Under the pieces are notes generated by a model. It was not told where the DNA came from and did no database searches. It was given only the letters and a program-made list of their open reading frames with translations. A stretch of DNA of 64,000 bases, taken from Desulfofustis sp. PB-SRB1 (GTDB lineage: Bacteria; Desulfobacterota; Desulfobulbia; Desulfobulbales; Desulfocapsaceae). Below, piece by piece: positions 49,183 through 57,833 of this stretch (its first letter is position 1; every line of letters begins with the position of its first letter). The stretch covers positions 327,765-391,764 of the forward strand of contig JAEQMT010000010.1 of NCBI GenBank assembly GCA_016722945.1, written 5' to 3'. Both the position numbers and the translations under genes were made by a program.

Positions 49183-50529
49183 ATGATAATGCATACCAGT
49201 GCCCGCAAATCCCAACCCGTGGTTATTATCGGTGCCGGCATGGCGGGTTTGAGCGCCGCCTACAACCTCAAGCAGCAGGGCATCGAGGCACTGGTGCTGG
49301 AGGCCTCAGGCCGGGTCGGCGGCCGGATGACATCAGATGTACTGAGTGGTCACATCGTTGATCGGGGTGCTCAATTCATATCCTCTGAATATCCGCTGAT
49401 AGTTGATCTGTTCTCACGGCTTCGCATCGGTTCCGGAGAACTTCGCACTACCGCGCCCCGCGCTGCGATAGTGCGGGGCGATACACCCCGTGTTGTTCGC
49501 TTTGATCGACCATTGAGCATGCGCAAACTCATCAACCTGTCTGTTCTCCTCACATACTGGCGCACCATGCGTGAGCGCCTGGAAAATCTGCCGGCACGAT
49601 CACCGAGCGATCTCAGCCAGTGGGTTGATTTTGACACCGAAACCCTCGATTCCTGGTGCACTCGTGAGGTTGATCAGTCCATCATTGACTATATTTATGA
49701 GCCATTGCTGCAGGGGCGTTACTTTCAAACACCGGACAAGACCTCACGTGTTATTGGTGCCGTTCTGGAATTACTGGTTCTGCGCGAGGCAAAGATGTTA
49801 TCACTGTCACATGGTCTTGGTTCATTTCCCGAGATGCTTGCCGCTCAACTGGATGTTTCGCTCAATACGCCGGTACAGGCTATTGAGGTGACAGATAAAA
49901 GAGTTCATATTGAAACCTCCGGTCGTACCATCAATGCCGGTCAGGTTATTTGCGCGACCCCGGCGCCGGTGGCCAGGAGGCTGATTGCGCAGCCGTCCAG
50001 CAGGCAGCAGGAGTGGATTCTCTCCACCCAGTACAGCTCAAGCATCGTCGTCTCCTGCATCACCACCGCTGATTTCAGGCTGCCGCGACGATTGCGGCGG
50101 GTGTATGGGGTCTTGATTCCCGCTCGGGAGCGGGGTGCGGTGGCGGCGATCAGCATTGAACGCAACAAAAGAAAACCCGCCAAAGGGGTTGTCGGCCAGG
50201 CCGTCAATCTGCTCTTTTCACACGAGGCCGCACTGCATCTTCAGCAGGGTGATGATGATGAGGTGGTCGCCTCGGCAATGGCCTCCGTTAATGACTATCT
50301 GCCGACTCTCTCGTCTCAGCTGGACACATACCGGGTCTATCGCTGGCCCATGGCGGTACCGTTGACTCCGCTGGGACGGGCCGTGGAATTGCAGGCCTAC
50401 CGCAAACACTGCAAGAAACACGTTTCGCCGATTATCCTGGCAGGCGACTATCTCAGCATGCCCAACGGAGAGGGGGCGGTGGAGTCGGGGATGTGGGCGG
50501 CACGACTGGCCGCTGCCCGGGCCGTGTAA
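49183..50529 (+). CDS. FAD-dependent amine oxidase / protoporphyrinogen oxidase-like protein
   Basis: 448 residues from tandem ATGs (49183, 49189). The N-terminus VVIIGAGMAGLSAAYNLKQQGIEALVLEASGRVGGRM is the dinucleotide motif plus the RxGGR signature of flavin monoamine oxidases and HemG/PDS-like enzymes. GHIVDRGAQFISSEYP follows, and the C-terminal FAD contact IILAGDYLSMPNGEGAVESGMWAA is present. The substrate could be an amine, a carotenoid or a porphyrinogen; nothing nearby decides. It lacks a signal peptide. No clear ribosome binding site. Confidence 0.85.
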   Translation: MIMHTSARKSQPVVIIGAGMAGLSAAYNLKQQGIEALVLEASGRVGGRMTSDVLSGHIVDRGAQFISSEYPLIVDLFSRLRIGSGELRTTAPRAAIVRGDTPRVVRFDRPLSMRKLINLSVLLTYWRTMRERLENLPARSPSDLSQWVDFDTETLDSWCTREVDQSIIDYIYEPLLQGRYFQTPDKTSRVIGAVLELLVLREAKMLSLSHGLGSFPEMLAAQLDVSLNTPVQAIEVTDKRVHIETSGRTINAGQVICATPAPVARRLIAQPSSRQQEWILSTQYSSSIVVSCITTADFRLPRRLRRVYGVLIPARERGAVAAISIERNKRKPAKGVVGQAVNLLFSHEAALHLQQGDDDEVVASAMASVNDYLPTLSSQLDTYRVYRWPMAVPLTPLGRAVELQAYRKHCKKHVSPIILAGDYLSMPNGEGAVESGMWAARLAAARAV

Positions 50530-50647
50530 TCCATTGTAGCGATGACCACTATTGATTTTTTTCAGGATTCTGGTTGTCCTGATGTCCGGCATATCATCGA
50601 CCCGGTCTTACGGGCCCGGGAGAACTACGCCGGTGAATCTGCGGGCG

Positions 50648-51250
50648 ATGAGTGATTTTACGACTTTGCTGCAGCAGGTTCGTGACTGCACCCTCTGTGA
50701 GCCGGATCTTCCTCTGGGCGCCCGGCCGGTGTTGCGGATCGACTCGCGGGCGGCAATTCTCATTGCCGGTCAGGCGCCGGGCAGAAAGGTTCATGACACC
50801 GGTATCCCGTTTAATGATCCCAGTGGCGAGAGGCTGCGCCTCTGGCTGGGGGTTTCTCGCGATTGTTTCTACGATGCGGCTATTTTTGCCCTTGTCCCCA
50901 TGGGGTTCTGCTATCCGGGCACCGGCCCCTCGGGAGATCTGCCGCCGCCGCCCCAATGTGCCCTGACGTGGCGGCAGATGCTGCTTGCCCGGCTGCCGCG
51001 TCTTGAGTTGACCGTGGCCCTGGGAAAACATGCACTGAGTTATCATTGTGGGCGCCCATCTCACTCGGTGACCCAGATAGTAAAGGCATGGCGTGAATAC
51101 TGGCCGTCGCTGGTACCGATGGCGCATCCCAGCCCGCGCAACAATCTCTGGCTCAAACAGAACCCCTGGTTCGAGCAGGAACTGGTACCGGCCCTGCGGA
51201 GCCGGGTTGCGGAAATTATCGACCGGAACAAAAAGATGGTGGACAAGTAA
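50648..51250 (+). CDS. uracil-DNA glycosylase family protein
   Basis: 200 residues from the ATG at 50648; the frame is open from 50552, but the early residues are not family-like. The motifs LIAGQAPGRKVHDTGIPFNDPSGERLRLWLG (motif 1), VALGKHALSYH, and AHPSPRNNLWLKQNPWF (motif 2 with catalytic-site His) are those of small bacterial UDG-superfamily enzymes. An early CTLCE could form part of a cluster, but only two cysteines are present there. Presumed to remove uracil from DNA, which complements dut in this window. It follows the amine oxidase-like gene by 118 bases. Confidence 0.87.
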   Translation: MSDFTTLLQQVRDCTLCEPDLPLGARPVLRIDSRAAILIAGQAPGRKVHDTGIPFNDPSGERLRLWLGVSRDCFYDAAIFALVPMGFCYPGTGPSGDLPPPPQCALTWRQMLLARLPRLELTVALGKHALSYHCGRPSHSVTQIVKAWREYWPSLVPMAHPSPRNNLWLKQNPWFEQELVPALRSRVAEIIDRNKKMVDK

Positions 51251-51277
51251 CGCAACACTGAAACTGGGATCTACCGC

Positions 51278-51305
51278 CATTATCGTGAAAGCGGATAACC
51301 AGTAA
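51278..51305. repeat. degenerate dRS3-like palindrome with the CCAGTAAT tail
   Basis: CATTATCGTGAAAGCGGATA followed by ACCAGTAATG aligns to the core and tail of copy 3 with several differences. Confidence 0.4.
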
Positions 51306-51378
51306 TGCTTATTGGTTCTGAATGGCGAATCAAAATCCGCATAACTGACTGAGCTGTTTTTACAAGCTCCGAAAACAG

Positions 51379-51672
51379 ATGAAACAAGATCAAACTCCTC
51401 TTTCCATGAAGACACTTTTTCAGCCGGAAAATGAAGCCGAGGCCTATGCGGTCAGGGCAATGCTCGCCGAACAGGGTATTGGTGCGGTTATTCACTCATT
51501 TCACGATTCCGCCTTTGACGGGCTGTTCCAGAGCCAGTATGGATGGGGGGCCGTCAAGGTGGCGGAGGGTGATCTGCAAAAGGCCACGGAACTTCTTGCC
51601 GAGTGGCGGGATGCGGCGCCGGAGATAGTGCCCGGCGACTCCGGTGAACAAGCAGATCCAGATGATAGATAA
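51379..51672 (+). CDS. DUF2007-type small protein
   Basis: 97 residues. SMKTLFQPENEAEAYAVRAMLAEQGIGAVIHSFHDSAFDGLFQSQYGWGAVKVAEGDLQKATELLAEW fits the DUF2007 (putative signal-transducing, ferredoxin-like fold) family, which is widespread and uncharacterised. A second ATG nine codons in (MKTLF) could be the real start. The tail is acidic. It lies between the uracil-DNA glycosylase gene and the convergent exchanger-like gene. Confidence 0.75.
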   Translation: MKQDQTPLSMKTLFQPENEAEAYAVRAMLAEQGIGAVIHSFHDSAFDGLFQSQYGWGAVKVAEGDLQKATELLAEWRDAAPEIVPGDSGEQADPDDR

Positions 51673-51715
51673 GCGGCGCGGTTCCACCGGATCCCCGGAC
51701 CACCCACAGGGTAGT

Positions 51716-52558
51716 CTAGCGCAACAGGAGGTATACGAAGAGCCCGCTGACGGCCAGCCAGATATTGGTAATGTTGGAAACGGTGATATTGAGCATTGCC
51801 GCGGTCACCGAATTGCGGCCAAGCAATGACAGGCAGGACTTGAATTCCGGCCAGCTGGTCAGCGTTGCCAGCACGAAAAAGCCGATCACCCCTTTCGGGG
51901 TTTTTGAGTGTTCCGCGGTAAAGTCGACAATCGGATCAAGCAGATAGCCGGCGCCGATGAGCAGGATTATAGCCGGCAACAACCATTTGCCCGCATCTTT
52001 GTGGACATCCTCGGGCTGATCCGGCACGGTTTCCGTGGGCCTTAACACAAACAATGCGATGGTGGCGATCAGGGCCACGGCCAGCCACCAGGGATACAGT
52101 GTTTGCGGCAGGGCATAGAAACCGCCCGCCAGCAATGCGGTGGAACCGATGGCCAGCACACTGTAGAACGGCGAGCATTTCATCAGGGCAACCACCGAGC
52201 CGGTGAGCAGCGCCGCAACCAGCATCAGCAGGGGGTTCATGAAATTGGAGCCCAGCGGCGTCGAGGCGGCGAACAAGATATCGCCCACCGCCAATCCCAC
52301 GATCAAACAGAGCGCTTCCGGGCCGTTGGTGATAAAGCCGGTGATGGTGCCGATTCCTTTTTTATTTTTCAGGGCCTCGATGATTACCTCGATACAGAAC
52401 CCGATGAGCGTCATCTCCACGATAATGGCGATGGCGCCGAGAATGGAAAAAAAGAGCGTTCCGCCAAAGAGCAGACTGCTGCCGCAAAAAAATAAGATAA
52501 CCAGGACCGCGATCACCAGATCAATGGTGCCGACGGAATTGATCAGCAGTCGGGTCAT
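51716..52558 (-). CDS. sodium/calcium exchanger-like membrane protein
   Basis: 280 residues with about nine hydrophobic segments. Two regions resemble the alpha repeats of cation/Ca exchangers: GFITNGPEALCLIVGLAVGDILFAASTPLGSNFMNPLL and FFVLATLTSWPEFKSCLSLLGRNSVTAAMLNITVSNITNIW, where the acidic residue followed by a GN-like motif lines the ion path. The second repeat is degenerate. Inner-membrane cation antiport is an inference. Monocistronic, with a repeat-filled intergenic region upstream. Confidence 0.7.
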   Translation of the reverse strand: MTRLLINSVGTIDLVIAVLVILFFCGSSLLFGGTLFFSILGAIAIIVEMTLIGFCIEVIIEALKNKKGIGTITGFITNGPEALCLIVGLAVGDILFAASTPLGSNFMNPLLMLVAALLTGSVVALMKCSPFYSVLAIGSTALLAGGFYALPQTLYPWWLAVALIATIALFVLRPTETVPDQPEDVHKDAGKWLLPAIILLIGAGYLLDPIVDFTAEHSKTPKGVIGFFVLATLTSWPEFKSCLSLLGRNSVTAAMLNITVSNITNIWLAVSGLFVYLLLR

Positions 52559-52865
52559 CGTGGCTCCCCACGTATCTCGGTTACAATGCGCCGCGCCATG
52601 CCCATCACTGGCCGAGGAGATGAAGGCGGGTGTTTTGACGAGTTCACCATGGTATTGTGTTTTTGTGGGCTCATTCCTATAATGGTTGCGCGGTAAAGAA
52701 AGTTATGTGTGCGTATTTGCGCCAATTGTACTATTAGCTGAGGCGGCGTGTAAAAGTAGTTATGGACATAGGGCGGGTAGGGGCTAAGGCCACGGCCGCG
52801 GACAACGCTACCATGGTGTCCATCGGGTCTGCTGTCAATACGAACGACTAAGCTCGATTAACTGC

Positions 52866-53081
52866 TCAAAAGTCAAAACGATCCCCAATGATGTAGGGGG
52901 AAGTTTGATGAAATCTTATGAAGTTGAACTTGCAGCGAAAGATGGCTAAGTAAAAACACAGCTATACTAGGAGTGGTGGTCATTTTGACCTCGCAGGCGT
53001 ACAGGTGGTACGTCGAGAAGTCAAAATGATCCCACGACGACGTAGAGCGAAGTTTTGACGACGCCATCAAGTTTTACAACG
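52866..53081. repeat. repeat A copy 2 flanked by two copies of a TCAAAA-type repeat B
   Basis: Repeat A (52966-53020, ACTAGGAGTGGTGGTCATTT...) matches 13939-13995. Repeat B appears before it (AGTCAAAACGATCC at 52871) and after it (AGTCAAAATGATCC at 53019), each followed by a GTAG...GAAGTTT segment. No gene fits the 52559-53105 stretch; its remaining part shows nothing recognisable. Confidence 0.55.
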
Positions 53082-53105
53082 CAATCAATATTACCAGGTG
53101 ATGCT

Positions 53106-53750
53106 ATGTTTATAGCCGACTACATGACCTCCGAGGTGGTCACCATCTCCCCGGATATGTCGGTTTCCCAGGCGAGAAAGCTGTTGGACAACCACCATTT
53201 TCGCCATTTGCCGGTGGTTGATGAACAGAAACGGCTGATTGGCATGGTGTCGGATCGTGACCTGCGCTCGGCGTATCCTTCCAGCATATTGGATGATGAG
53301 CGGAGGCGGGAGGCAATGGGTTTGGTTGATACCGCGATGGTACGCGATATTATGTCGCACCCCTGTTCATGTCTGGGCAAAGATGCAACCTTAGATGATG
53401 CATTGATGGTTTTTGACCGCGATAAGGTCGGTGCCCTGCCGGTTGTTGCCGATGATGACGTGGTGGTGGGGATGTTCTCCATACGCGATCTGACCGCCGC
53501 CTACAAGAGACTCTTTGGTGCAGCCGAGAAAGGCTCGGCGCTGATTGCCATCCTCGATGATTCAAAATCCACCAAATCCATGAGCCGTGTTGCCGCCCTG
53601 ATGGATGAGAACGCGATTCAGTGCACGCGTATTATCCGGATCAATTATGAAAGCGGTTTTCCCCGCATTTATCTGCGCGTCAACACCGGGAACGTCGAGC
53701 GCGTCCATACCCTGCTTCAGGACAGCGGTTTCAGCCTGCTGCATCCCTGA
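53106..53750 (+). CDS. tandem CBS-domain protein with C-terminal ACT-like domain
   Basis: 214 residues from the ATG at 53106. Two CBS motifs: MFIADYMTSEVVTISPDMSVSQARKLLDNHHFRHLPVVDEQKRLIGMVSDRDLR and MVRDIMSHPCSCLGKDATLDDALMVFDRDKVGALPVVADDDVVVGMFSIRDL. A C-terminal region ALIAILDDSKSTKSMSRVAALMDENAIQCTRIIRINYESGFPRIYLRVNT looks like an ACT fold. AcuB-like proteins share this layout. It likely binds adenosine nucleotides. The YkgJ-type gene begins on the base after its stop. Confidence 0.85.
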   Translation: MFIADYMTSEVVTISPDMSVSQARKLLDNHHFRHLPVVDEQKRLIGMVSDRDLRSAYPSSILDDERRREAMGLVDTAMVRDIMSHPCSCLGKDATLDDALMVFDRDKVGALPVVADDDVVVGMFSIRDLTAAYKRLFGAAEKGSALIAILDDSKSTKSMSRVAALMDENAIQCTRIIRINYESGFPRIYLRVNTGNVERVHTLLQDSGFSLLHP

Positions 53751-54428
53751 ATGGTCGTGCCCGCATCGGATACACATCTCCCTCGACCAGCCGATGCTCC
53801 CGGCTGTCGCCGCTGCGGCATCTGCTGTATCAAGGGCGGGCCGGTGCTTCACGGCGAAGACAGATGGCTGGTTAAAAGCGGGTTGCTGCCGCCGGCGGCG
53901 CTGGTCACCATCCGTATCGGTGAGCTGGTGCACCAGCCGCTCACCGACACGGTTGTTCCCACCACTCATGAAATGCTCAAGATAAGCGGCGTGAAAGGCG
54001 GCTGGCAGTGCCGTTTTTATCGTGCCGATGAGGGCGGCTGCACCATCTATGAGCATCGCCCCTCAGCCTGCCGGGCCATGAAATGCTGGGATATCACCGA
54101 GATCTCGGCACTTATGGGCACGGATCTGCTCACCAGATTCGAGCTGATTGAAAAAACCCACCCGATGTATGGGTATGTACAGGAACATGAACAGCGATTT
54201 CCCTGCCCCGATCTTATCGATCTGCAATCGAGGGGGATAAGCAGTCACCGGCAGGCCCTTGAAAAACTGATCAACGATGAGCTTGGTTTTCGCGGCGAGA
54301 TTATCGCAAAGCATAAACTCAGCCTTGGCGAAGAGCTCTTTTATTTCGGCCGTCCCCTGTTTCACCTACTCAGCGGGATCGGCATCAACCTCCGCGAGAT
54401 TGACAACAGGCTGGTAATCAATAGTTAG
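53751..54428 (+). CDS. YkgJ-family cysteine-cluster protein
   Basis: 225 residues. The N-terminal CRRCGICC motif, then CRFYRADEGGCTIYEHRPSACRAMKCW, form the zinc- or iron-binding cysteine cluster of the YkgJ/CxxCxxCC family. The rest is helical and unassigned. It begins immediately after the stop of the CBS gene, so the two are a transcription unit. Biochemical role unknown in the family. Confidence 0.85.
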   Translation: MVVPASDTHLPRPADAPGCRRCGICCIKGGPVLHGEDRWLVKSGLLPPAALVTIRIGELVHQPLTDTVVPTTHEMLKISGVKGGWQCRFYRADEGGCTIYEHRPSACRAMKCWDITEISALMGTDLLTRFELIEKTHPMYGYVQEHEQRFPCPDLIDLQSRGISSHRQALEKLINDELGFRGEIIAKHKLSLGEELFYFGRPLFHLLSGIGINLREIDNRLVINS

Positions 54429-54458
54429 GTGGCTGGTGCCACCCTCTTGACGAAACCA

Positions 54459-55202
54459 TCATAGTTGGGTGCCGTTAATACCAATGGTGATCTGCTCCAC
54501 CGGTACCGATGCGGCGGCCCGGTTCATCGCCTGATCCACAATGCTGGTCATTGCCGAACAGCAGGGCACTTCCATGATCAGCACGGTTATTGATCTGAGG
54601 GTGTTGGCGGCGATGATCTCAGCCAGCCGCTGGACGTAGAACGATCCATCATCAAATTTCGGACAGCCCATGAGCAGTACCCGGTCGCCCAGATAACGGG
54701 CGTGAAAATCGGCGACGGCGGCAAGGCAGCAATCCGCGGCCAGCACGATATCCGCGTCTTTCAGAAAAGGAGCGTTGGGCGACACCAGGCGGAGTTGGAT
54801 GGGCCAGTGATTAAGCGGTGAGCCGGCTTGCAAAGCTGGTACCCCTCGCACCTGGCCGGTATTTAACCCGCCGGCGGGGACGATCTGCCTGATGGTGGTG
54901 GTGGACGGGCAGCGGCCTACGGCCGGTGCTGTGTCATTTTCGGGATGGCCTGCTTTTTGCTGAGCGAGATATCGTTCCACCGCCTCTTCATCAAACTCAT
55001 CGGCCTCCCGCTCGATGATGGTGAGCGCCCCGGTGGGACAGGCCCCCAGACAGGCGCCCAGCCCGTCGCAGAGATTATCAGCAGCCAGCCGCGCCTTGCC
55101 GTCAACGATCCGCAGGGATCCTTCGGCACAATCGGGTACGCACTGGCCGCACCCATCGCATAATTCTTCGTCTATTTTTAGTATCTTACGCATCCGTTTC
55201 AT
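54459..55202 (-). CDS. ferredoxin-like protein, two 4Fe-4S clusters plus C-terminal cysteine domain
   Basis: 247 residues. The dicluster ferredoxin part has CDGCGQCVPDCAEG and CDGLGACLGACPTGALTI (14-60). A proline- and glycine-rich linker is followed by a second domain with DIVLAADCCLAAVADFHARYLGDRVLLMGCPKFDD and IMEVPCCSAMTSIVDQAM, whose CC pairs could hold metal or a persulfide. It is the last gene of the minus-strand operon from the flavodiiron protein and overlaps the methyltransferase gene by 17 bases. It may carry electrons for that operon. Confidence 0.85.
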   Translation of the reverse strand: MKRMRKILKIDEELCDGCGQCVPDCAEGSLRIVDGKARLAADNLCDGLGACLGACPTGALTIIEREADEFDEEAVERYLAQQKAGHPENDTAPAVGRCPSTTTIRQIVPAGGLNTGQVRGVPALQAGSPLNHWPIQLRLVSPNAPFLKDADIVLAADCCLAAVADFHARYLGDRVLLMGCPKFDDGSFYVQRLAEIIAANTLRSITVLIMEVPCCSAMTSIVDQAMNRAAASVPVEQITIGINGTQL

Positions 55203-56043
55203 GGCGTTTCCCAGTTGTAGTGTTTTTCTTGGGAGGTGCGGCCCGCGCCGCTATATACAAGGTGGTGCAGTTGCCTTCGAAAAATGGGGTTGCCGCCCTG
55301 CCGCCATGGCGGCTGAGTATCGTGAATCCGGCGTCTGCGAGCAGGTTGAACCAGGTTTGTGGTGAGAAGGCGGCAAGCGTCTGCTGCTGGTGATAATTGA
55401 TGTTCTGTTCAGGGGCCTTGGTGTATCTGAGCTTGTAGCGTTCCGTATAGAGTAGATCCGGCTGGGCGGGGCGGTAGGTGCGGATGACTTCTTTGACCAG
55501 CTTGCCGCCGTCACCCATATCATGCACGCTTGCCTGAAAAAACCCCGTCTCCGGATTGTGCAAGAGTAGCCGGTCTGGGACAAAAAGCTGTAGGAGCAGC
55601 AGGGCCGGCCCTGTCAGTATCTTGTAAACCTGTGATAAACACAAACCGATCTGCTCTTTGGTGACTAACAAATTAAGGGTATTGCAGCCGATAATAGCCG
55701 CCTCAAAAGAGCGGGTAAAGCCCAACGCCCGCATGTCCATGGCTACCACGGTGGAGGGGCGGTGACGGGGATGGGCAAGCATTGGGCGGCAGATATCGAC
55801 TCCCACCACAGTGAGTTCTTTTGCAACCAGATGCGAGCTGATTCTGCCGGTGCCGCAGCCGAGTTCGAGGACGTGGCGGCAGCCGTTGAAGCGGAGCTGA
55901 TCGTAAAAATAGCAGACGTCGCTGGTGTCGGCGGACGAGCAGAGGTCATAGTATAGAGGGGCCAGGTGCTCCGGTAGGGGAGAAAAGTACTCCCTCGGCT
56001 CATCTTCATAGCCATGGGAGTCTTCGGAGCGGGTGGCGTCCAT
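55186..56043 (-). CDS. class I SAM-dependent methyltransferase
   Basis: 285 residues from the ATG at 56043; a longer frame to 56169 would overlap the upstream gene by 83 bases and adds a basic low-complexity stretch. The SAM-binding motif I is HVLELGCGTGRISSHLVAKELTVVGVDICRPML, with motif IV-like AAIIGCNTLNLL. Acceptor unknown. It sits between the persulfide dioxygenase-like gene and the ferredoxin, which hints at a small-molecule or thiol target, but that is speculation. No ribosome binding site is visible. Confidence 0.75.
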   Translation of the reverse strand: MDATRSEDSHGYEDEPREYFSPLPEHLAPLYYDLCSSADTSDVCYFYDQLRFNGCRHVLELGCGTGRISSHLVAKELTVVGVDICRPMLAHPRHRPSTVVAMDMRALGFTRSFEAAIIGCNTLNLLVTKEQIGLCLSQVYKILTGPALLLLQLFVPDRLLLHNPETGFFQASVHDMGDGGKLVKEVIRTYRPAQPDLLYTERYKLRYTKAPEQNINYHQQQTLAAFSPQTWFNLLADAGFTILSRHGGRAATPFFEGNCTTLYIAARAAPPKKNTTTGKRHETDA

Positions 56044-56086
56044 CGACGCGGCGGCGGTGCGGGAGGCGCTCTGTCGATATGTGCCG

Positions 56087-57247
56087 TCAGGCTGCCTGCT
56101 GCGCCGCGTAGGCCGACGCGGCGCATTCGTTTTTGCCGAGATCGAGGATTTCCGCCTCTTCGTCGTCAACCTGTTCGATATTGGCGTTCACCCGTCTGAT
56201 CTTGGCGTATTCAGGGGGCTGCTCGCGCATGTTCTGTTTGATGAAGGCGAGAAAATCCTCACCATTGTCGATCTGATAGATACTCTGATTGGCGCGCCGT
56301 ATATTTTCCAGCGAGTCGGCGAAACTGAGCTGCTCATTGGCCTCGTCCCAGCCGATAAAATGGCCCGGCAGGATGATGATGGAGCCATCGTAGTCGCCGA
56401 TGTTTCTGATCGTCTCAAACAGGGTGTCGGACCATTCATCAACCATGCCGCCGAGATCCGGCCGGCCGATGGATTTAATGAAGATGATGTCGCCGGTGAT
56501 CAGATAACGCTCATCGATCAGATACATGGTTGAGCCGGGGGTATGACCCGGGGAACAGACAACCGTAACCTGTGGAGCGCCATCGCCAAAACCGATATCC
56601 TGCTTGTCGGCTACGGCAACGTACTCGAATTGGGCCCCGGAAAAGTCGTCTTTATTGGCGTACAATGAGGCGCCGGTCTGCTCGGCGATCATCCTGCTGC
56701 CGGCGATATAGTCGGCCTGCAGATGGGTTTCCGCCGTGGCTGTAATGGTGCACCCCTGGTCACGGGCAAAATCCAGGTAAAAATCGAGGTTTCGGGTAGG
56801 GTCAAAGAGCATCATCGAATTCTGGTAGATCAGACCGTAACTGCACGAGCCCTTACCCGGTCTGATGAACTGGTAGAGCTGGTAGCCGTCGTCGCCATGC
56901 AGCAGGGTCGGCACCAGCAGGTTACCCCACGATTTGATACCGCCGGCCAGGTAGCCCACATCGGTGAACCCGTGCTTCTCCAGAATTTCGGCGACAAACT
57001 GGGCGGAGCCCTCCTTGGCGCAGACAATTCGAATGGCCTGATCTTTGGCCGGCATCCTGGCAATGCATTGGTCTTCGATCTCCATGAAATCGAAGTAGGA
57101 GACGTTCAGCATCGTGATCGGGTGCGGTCCTTCCACCTTGAAACGGCCGAAATCCTTGCTGTTTCGCACGTCCAGCAGGACAAAATCTGCCTGGTCGGCC
57201 ACCCATCGGTACAATTTATCCGCCTCGAACTTAAAAATAGCCATCAT
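56087..57247 (-). CDS. rhodanese - persulfide dioxygenase-like (ETHE1 type) fusion
   Basis: 386 residues from the first of tandem ATGs at 57247/57244 (TGGAGAAAC upstream). The rhodanese-like domain is residues 1-115, with Cys76 in IRIVCAKEGS. The MBL domain follows: ETHLQADYIAG places His175 where the canonical THxHxDH has its first His, with Gln177 and Tyr180 replacing the second and last His. His235 (SPGHTPGST) and Asp253 (TGDI) are retained. ETHE1 enzymes use just the His-His-Asp triad for mononuclear iron, so persulfide dioxygenase activity is possible. A C-terminal 100-residue helical tail is extra. Upstream neighbour: 160-residue protein; downstream: methyltransferase. Confidence 0.82.
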   Translation of the reverse strand: MMAIFKFEADKLYRWVADQADFVLLDVRNSKDFGRFKVEGPHPITMLNVSYFDFMEIEDQCIARMPAKDQAIRIVCAKEGSAQFVAEILEKHGFTDVGYLAGGIKSWGNLLVPTLLHGDDGYQLYQFIRPGKGSCSYGLIYQNSMMLFDPTRNLDFYLDFARDQGCTITATAETHLQADYIAGSRMIAEQTGASLYANKDDFSGAQFEYVAVADKQDIGFGDGAPQVTVVCSPGHTPGSTMYLIDERYLITGDIIFIKSIGRPDLGGMVDEWSDTLFETIRNIGDYDGSIIILPGHFIGWDEANEQLSFADSLENIRRANQSIYQIDNGEDFLAFIKQNMREQPPEYAKIRRVNANIEQVDDEEAEILDLGKNECAASAYAAQQAA

Positions 57248-57330
57248 GTTTCTCCATAGGTACATGTAATCAACTACTTACATTACGACCGCCGTCGGGA
57301 CTGTCAAGCTCGCTGGCCCGCCGGGTTGCA

Positions 57331-57813
57331 CTACATACGCAGGATAGAGGCCTCTTTCGGGCTCAGGGCGAAACACTCCAGGGAGAACAGCCAGTAGTGC
57401 CCCGGATGTTCCGCGATAGCCTCGGCGGTGTCATCGGAGAGCCAGTGACTGTCGTCAACCAGGTTATAAAACGCCGAGTCGATGCCGATAAAGCCGTCCA
57501 GAAAGTGGGCGATGATATGCAGCACCTTGCTGGGATACCCCTGATCGATGCGGCTGAGCTCGATGCAGCTATGATACCCGGTATCACCCAGCTCTTCGAT
57601 GAATCCCGCCAGGATCTGTTTGTTTTGAGCCACCGAATCGGCAAGGGCGGCGCTGAACCCATCCTCACTTCCGCATCTGGTGCGCTCGTCCTGAAAGCTG
57701 ATTTTATCGTAACGCACCAGCGGGGTTGAGTCGAAAAAACGGCTCACTTGAGAGCGCGCCTCTTCTGCGTTGGCGCCGTTTGCAAGTACCACGTGACGGG
57801 CGAGGATTTTCAT
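57331..57813 (-). CDS. hypothetical protein, 160 residues
   Basis: A soluble protein between the flavodiiron protein gene (20 bases upstream) and the persulfide dioxygenase-like gene (83 bases downstream). The sequence KILARHVVLANGANAEEARSQVSRFFDSTPLVRYDKISF and the aromatic C-terminus (FYNLVDDSHWLSDDTAEAIAEHPGHYWLFSLECF) are distinctive, but I do not recognise the family. No signal peptide or cysteine motif. The position suggests an accessory role in oxygen or sulfur handling. Confidence 0.7.
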   Translation of the reverse strand: MKILARHVVLANGANAEEARSQVSRFFDSTPLVRYDKISFQDERTRCGSEDGFSAALADSVAQNKQILAGFIEELGDTGYHSCIELSRIDQGYPSKVLHIIAHFLDGFIGIDSAFYNLVDDSHWLSDDTAEAIAEHPGHYWLFSLECFALSPKEASILRM

Positions 57814-57833
57814 AAGCGGCGGTCTCAGATTGT

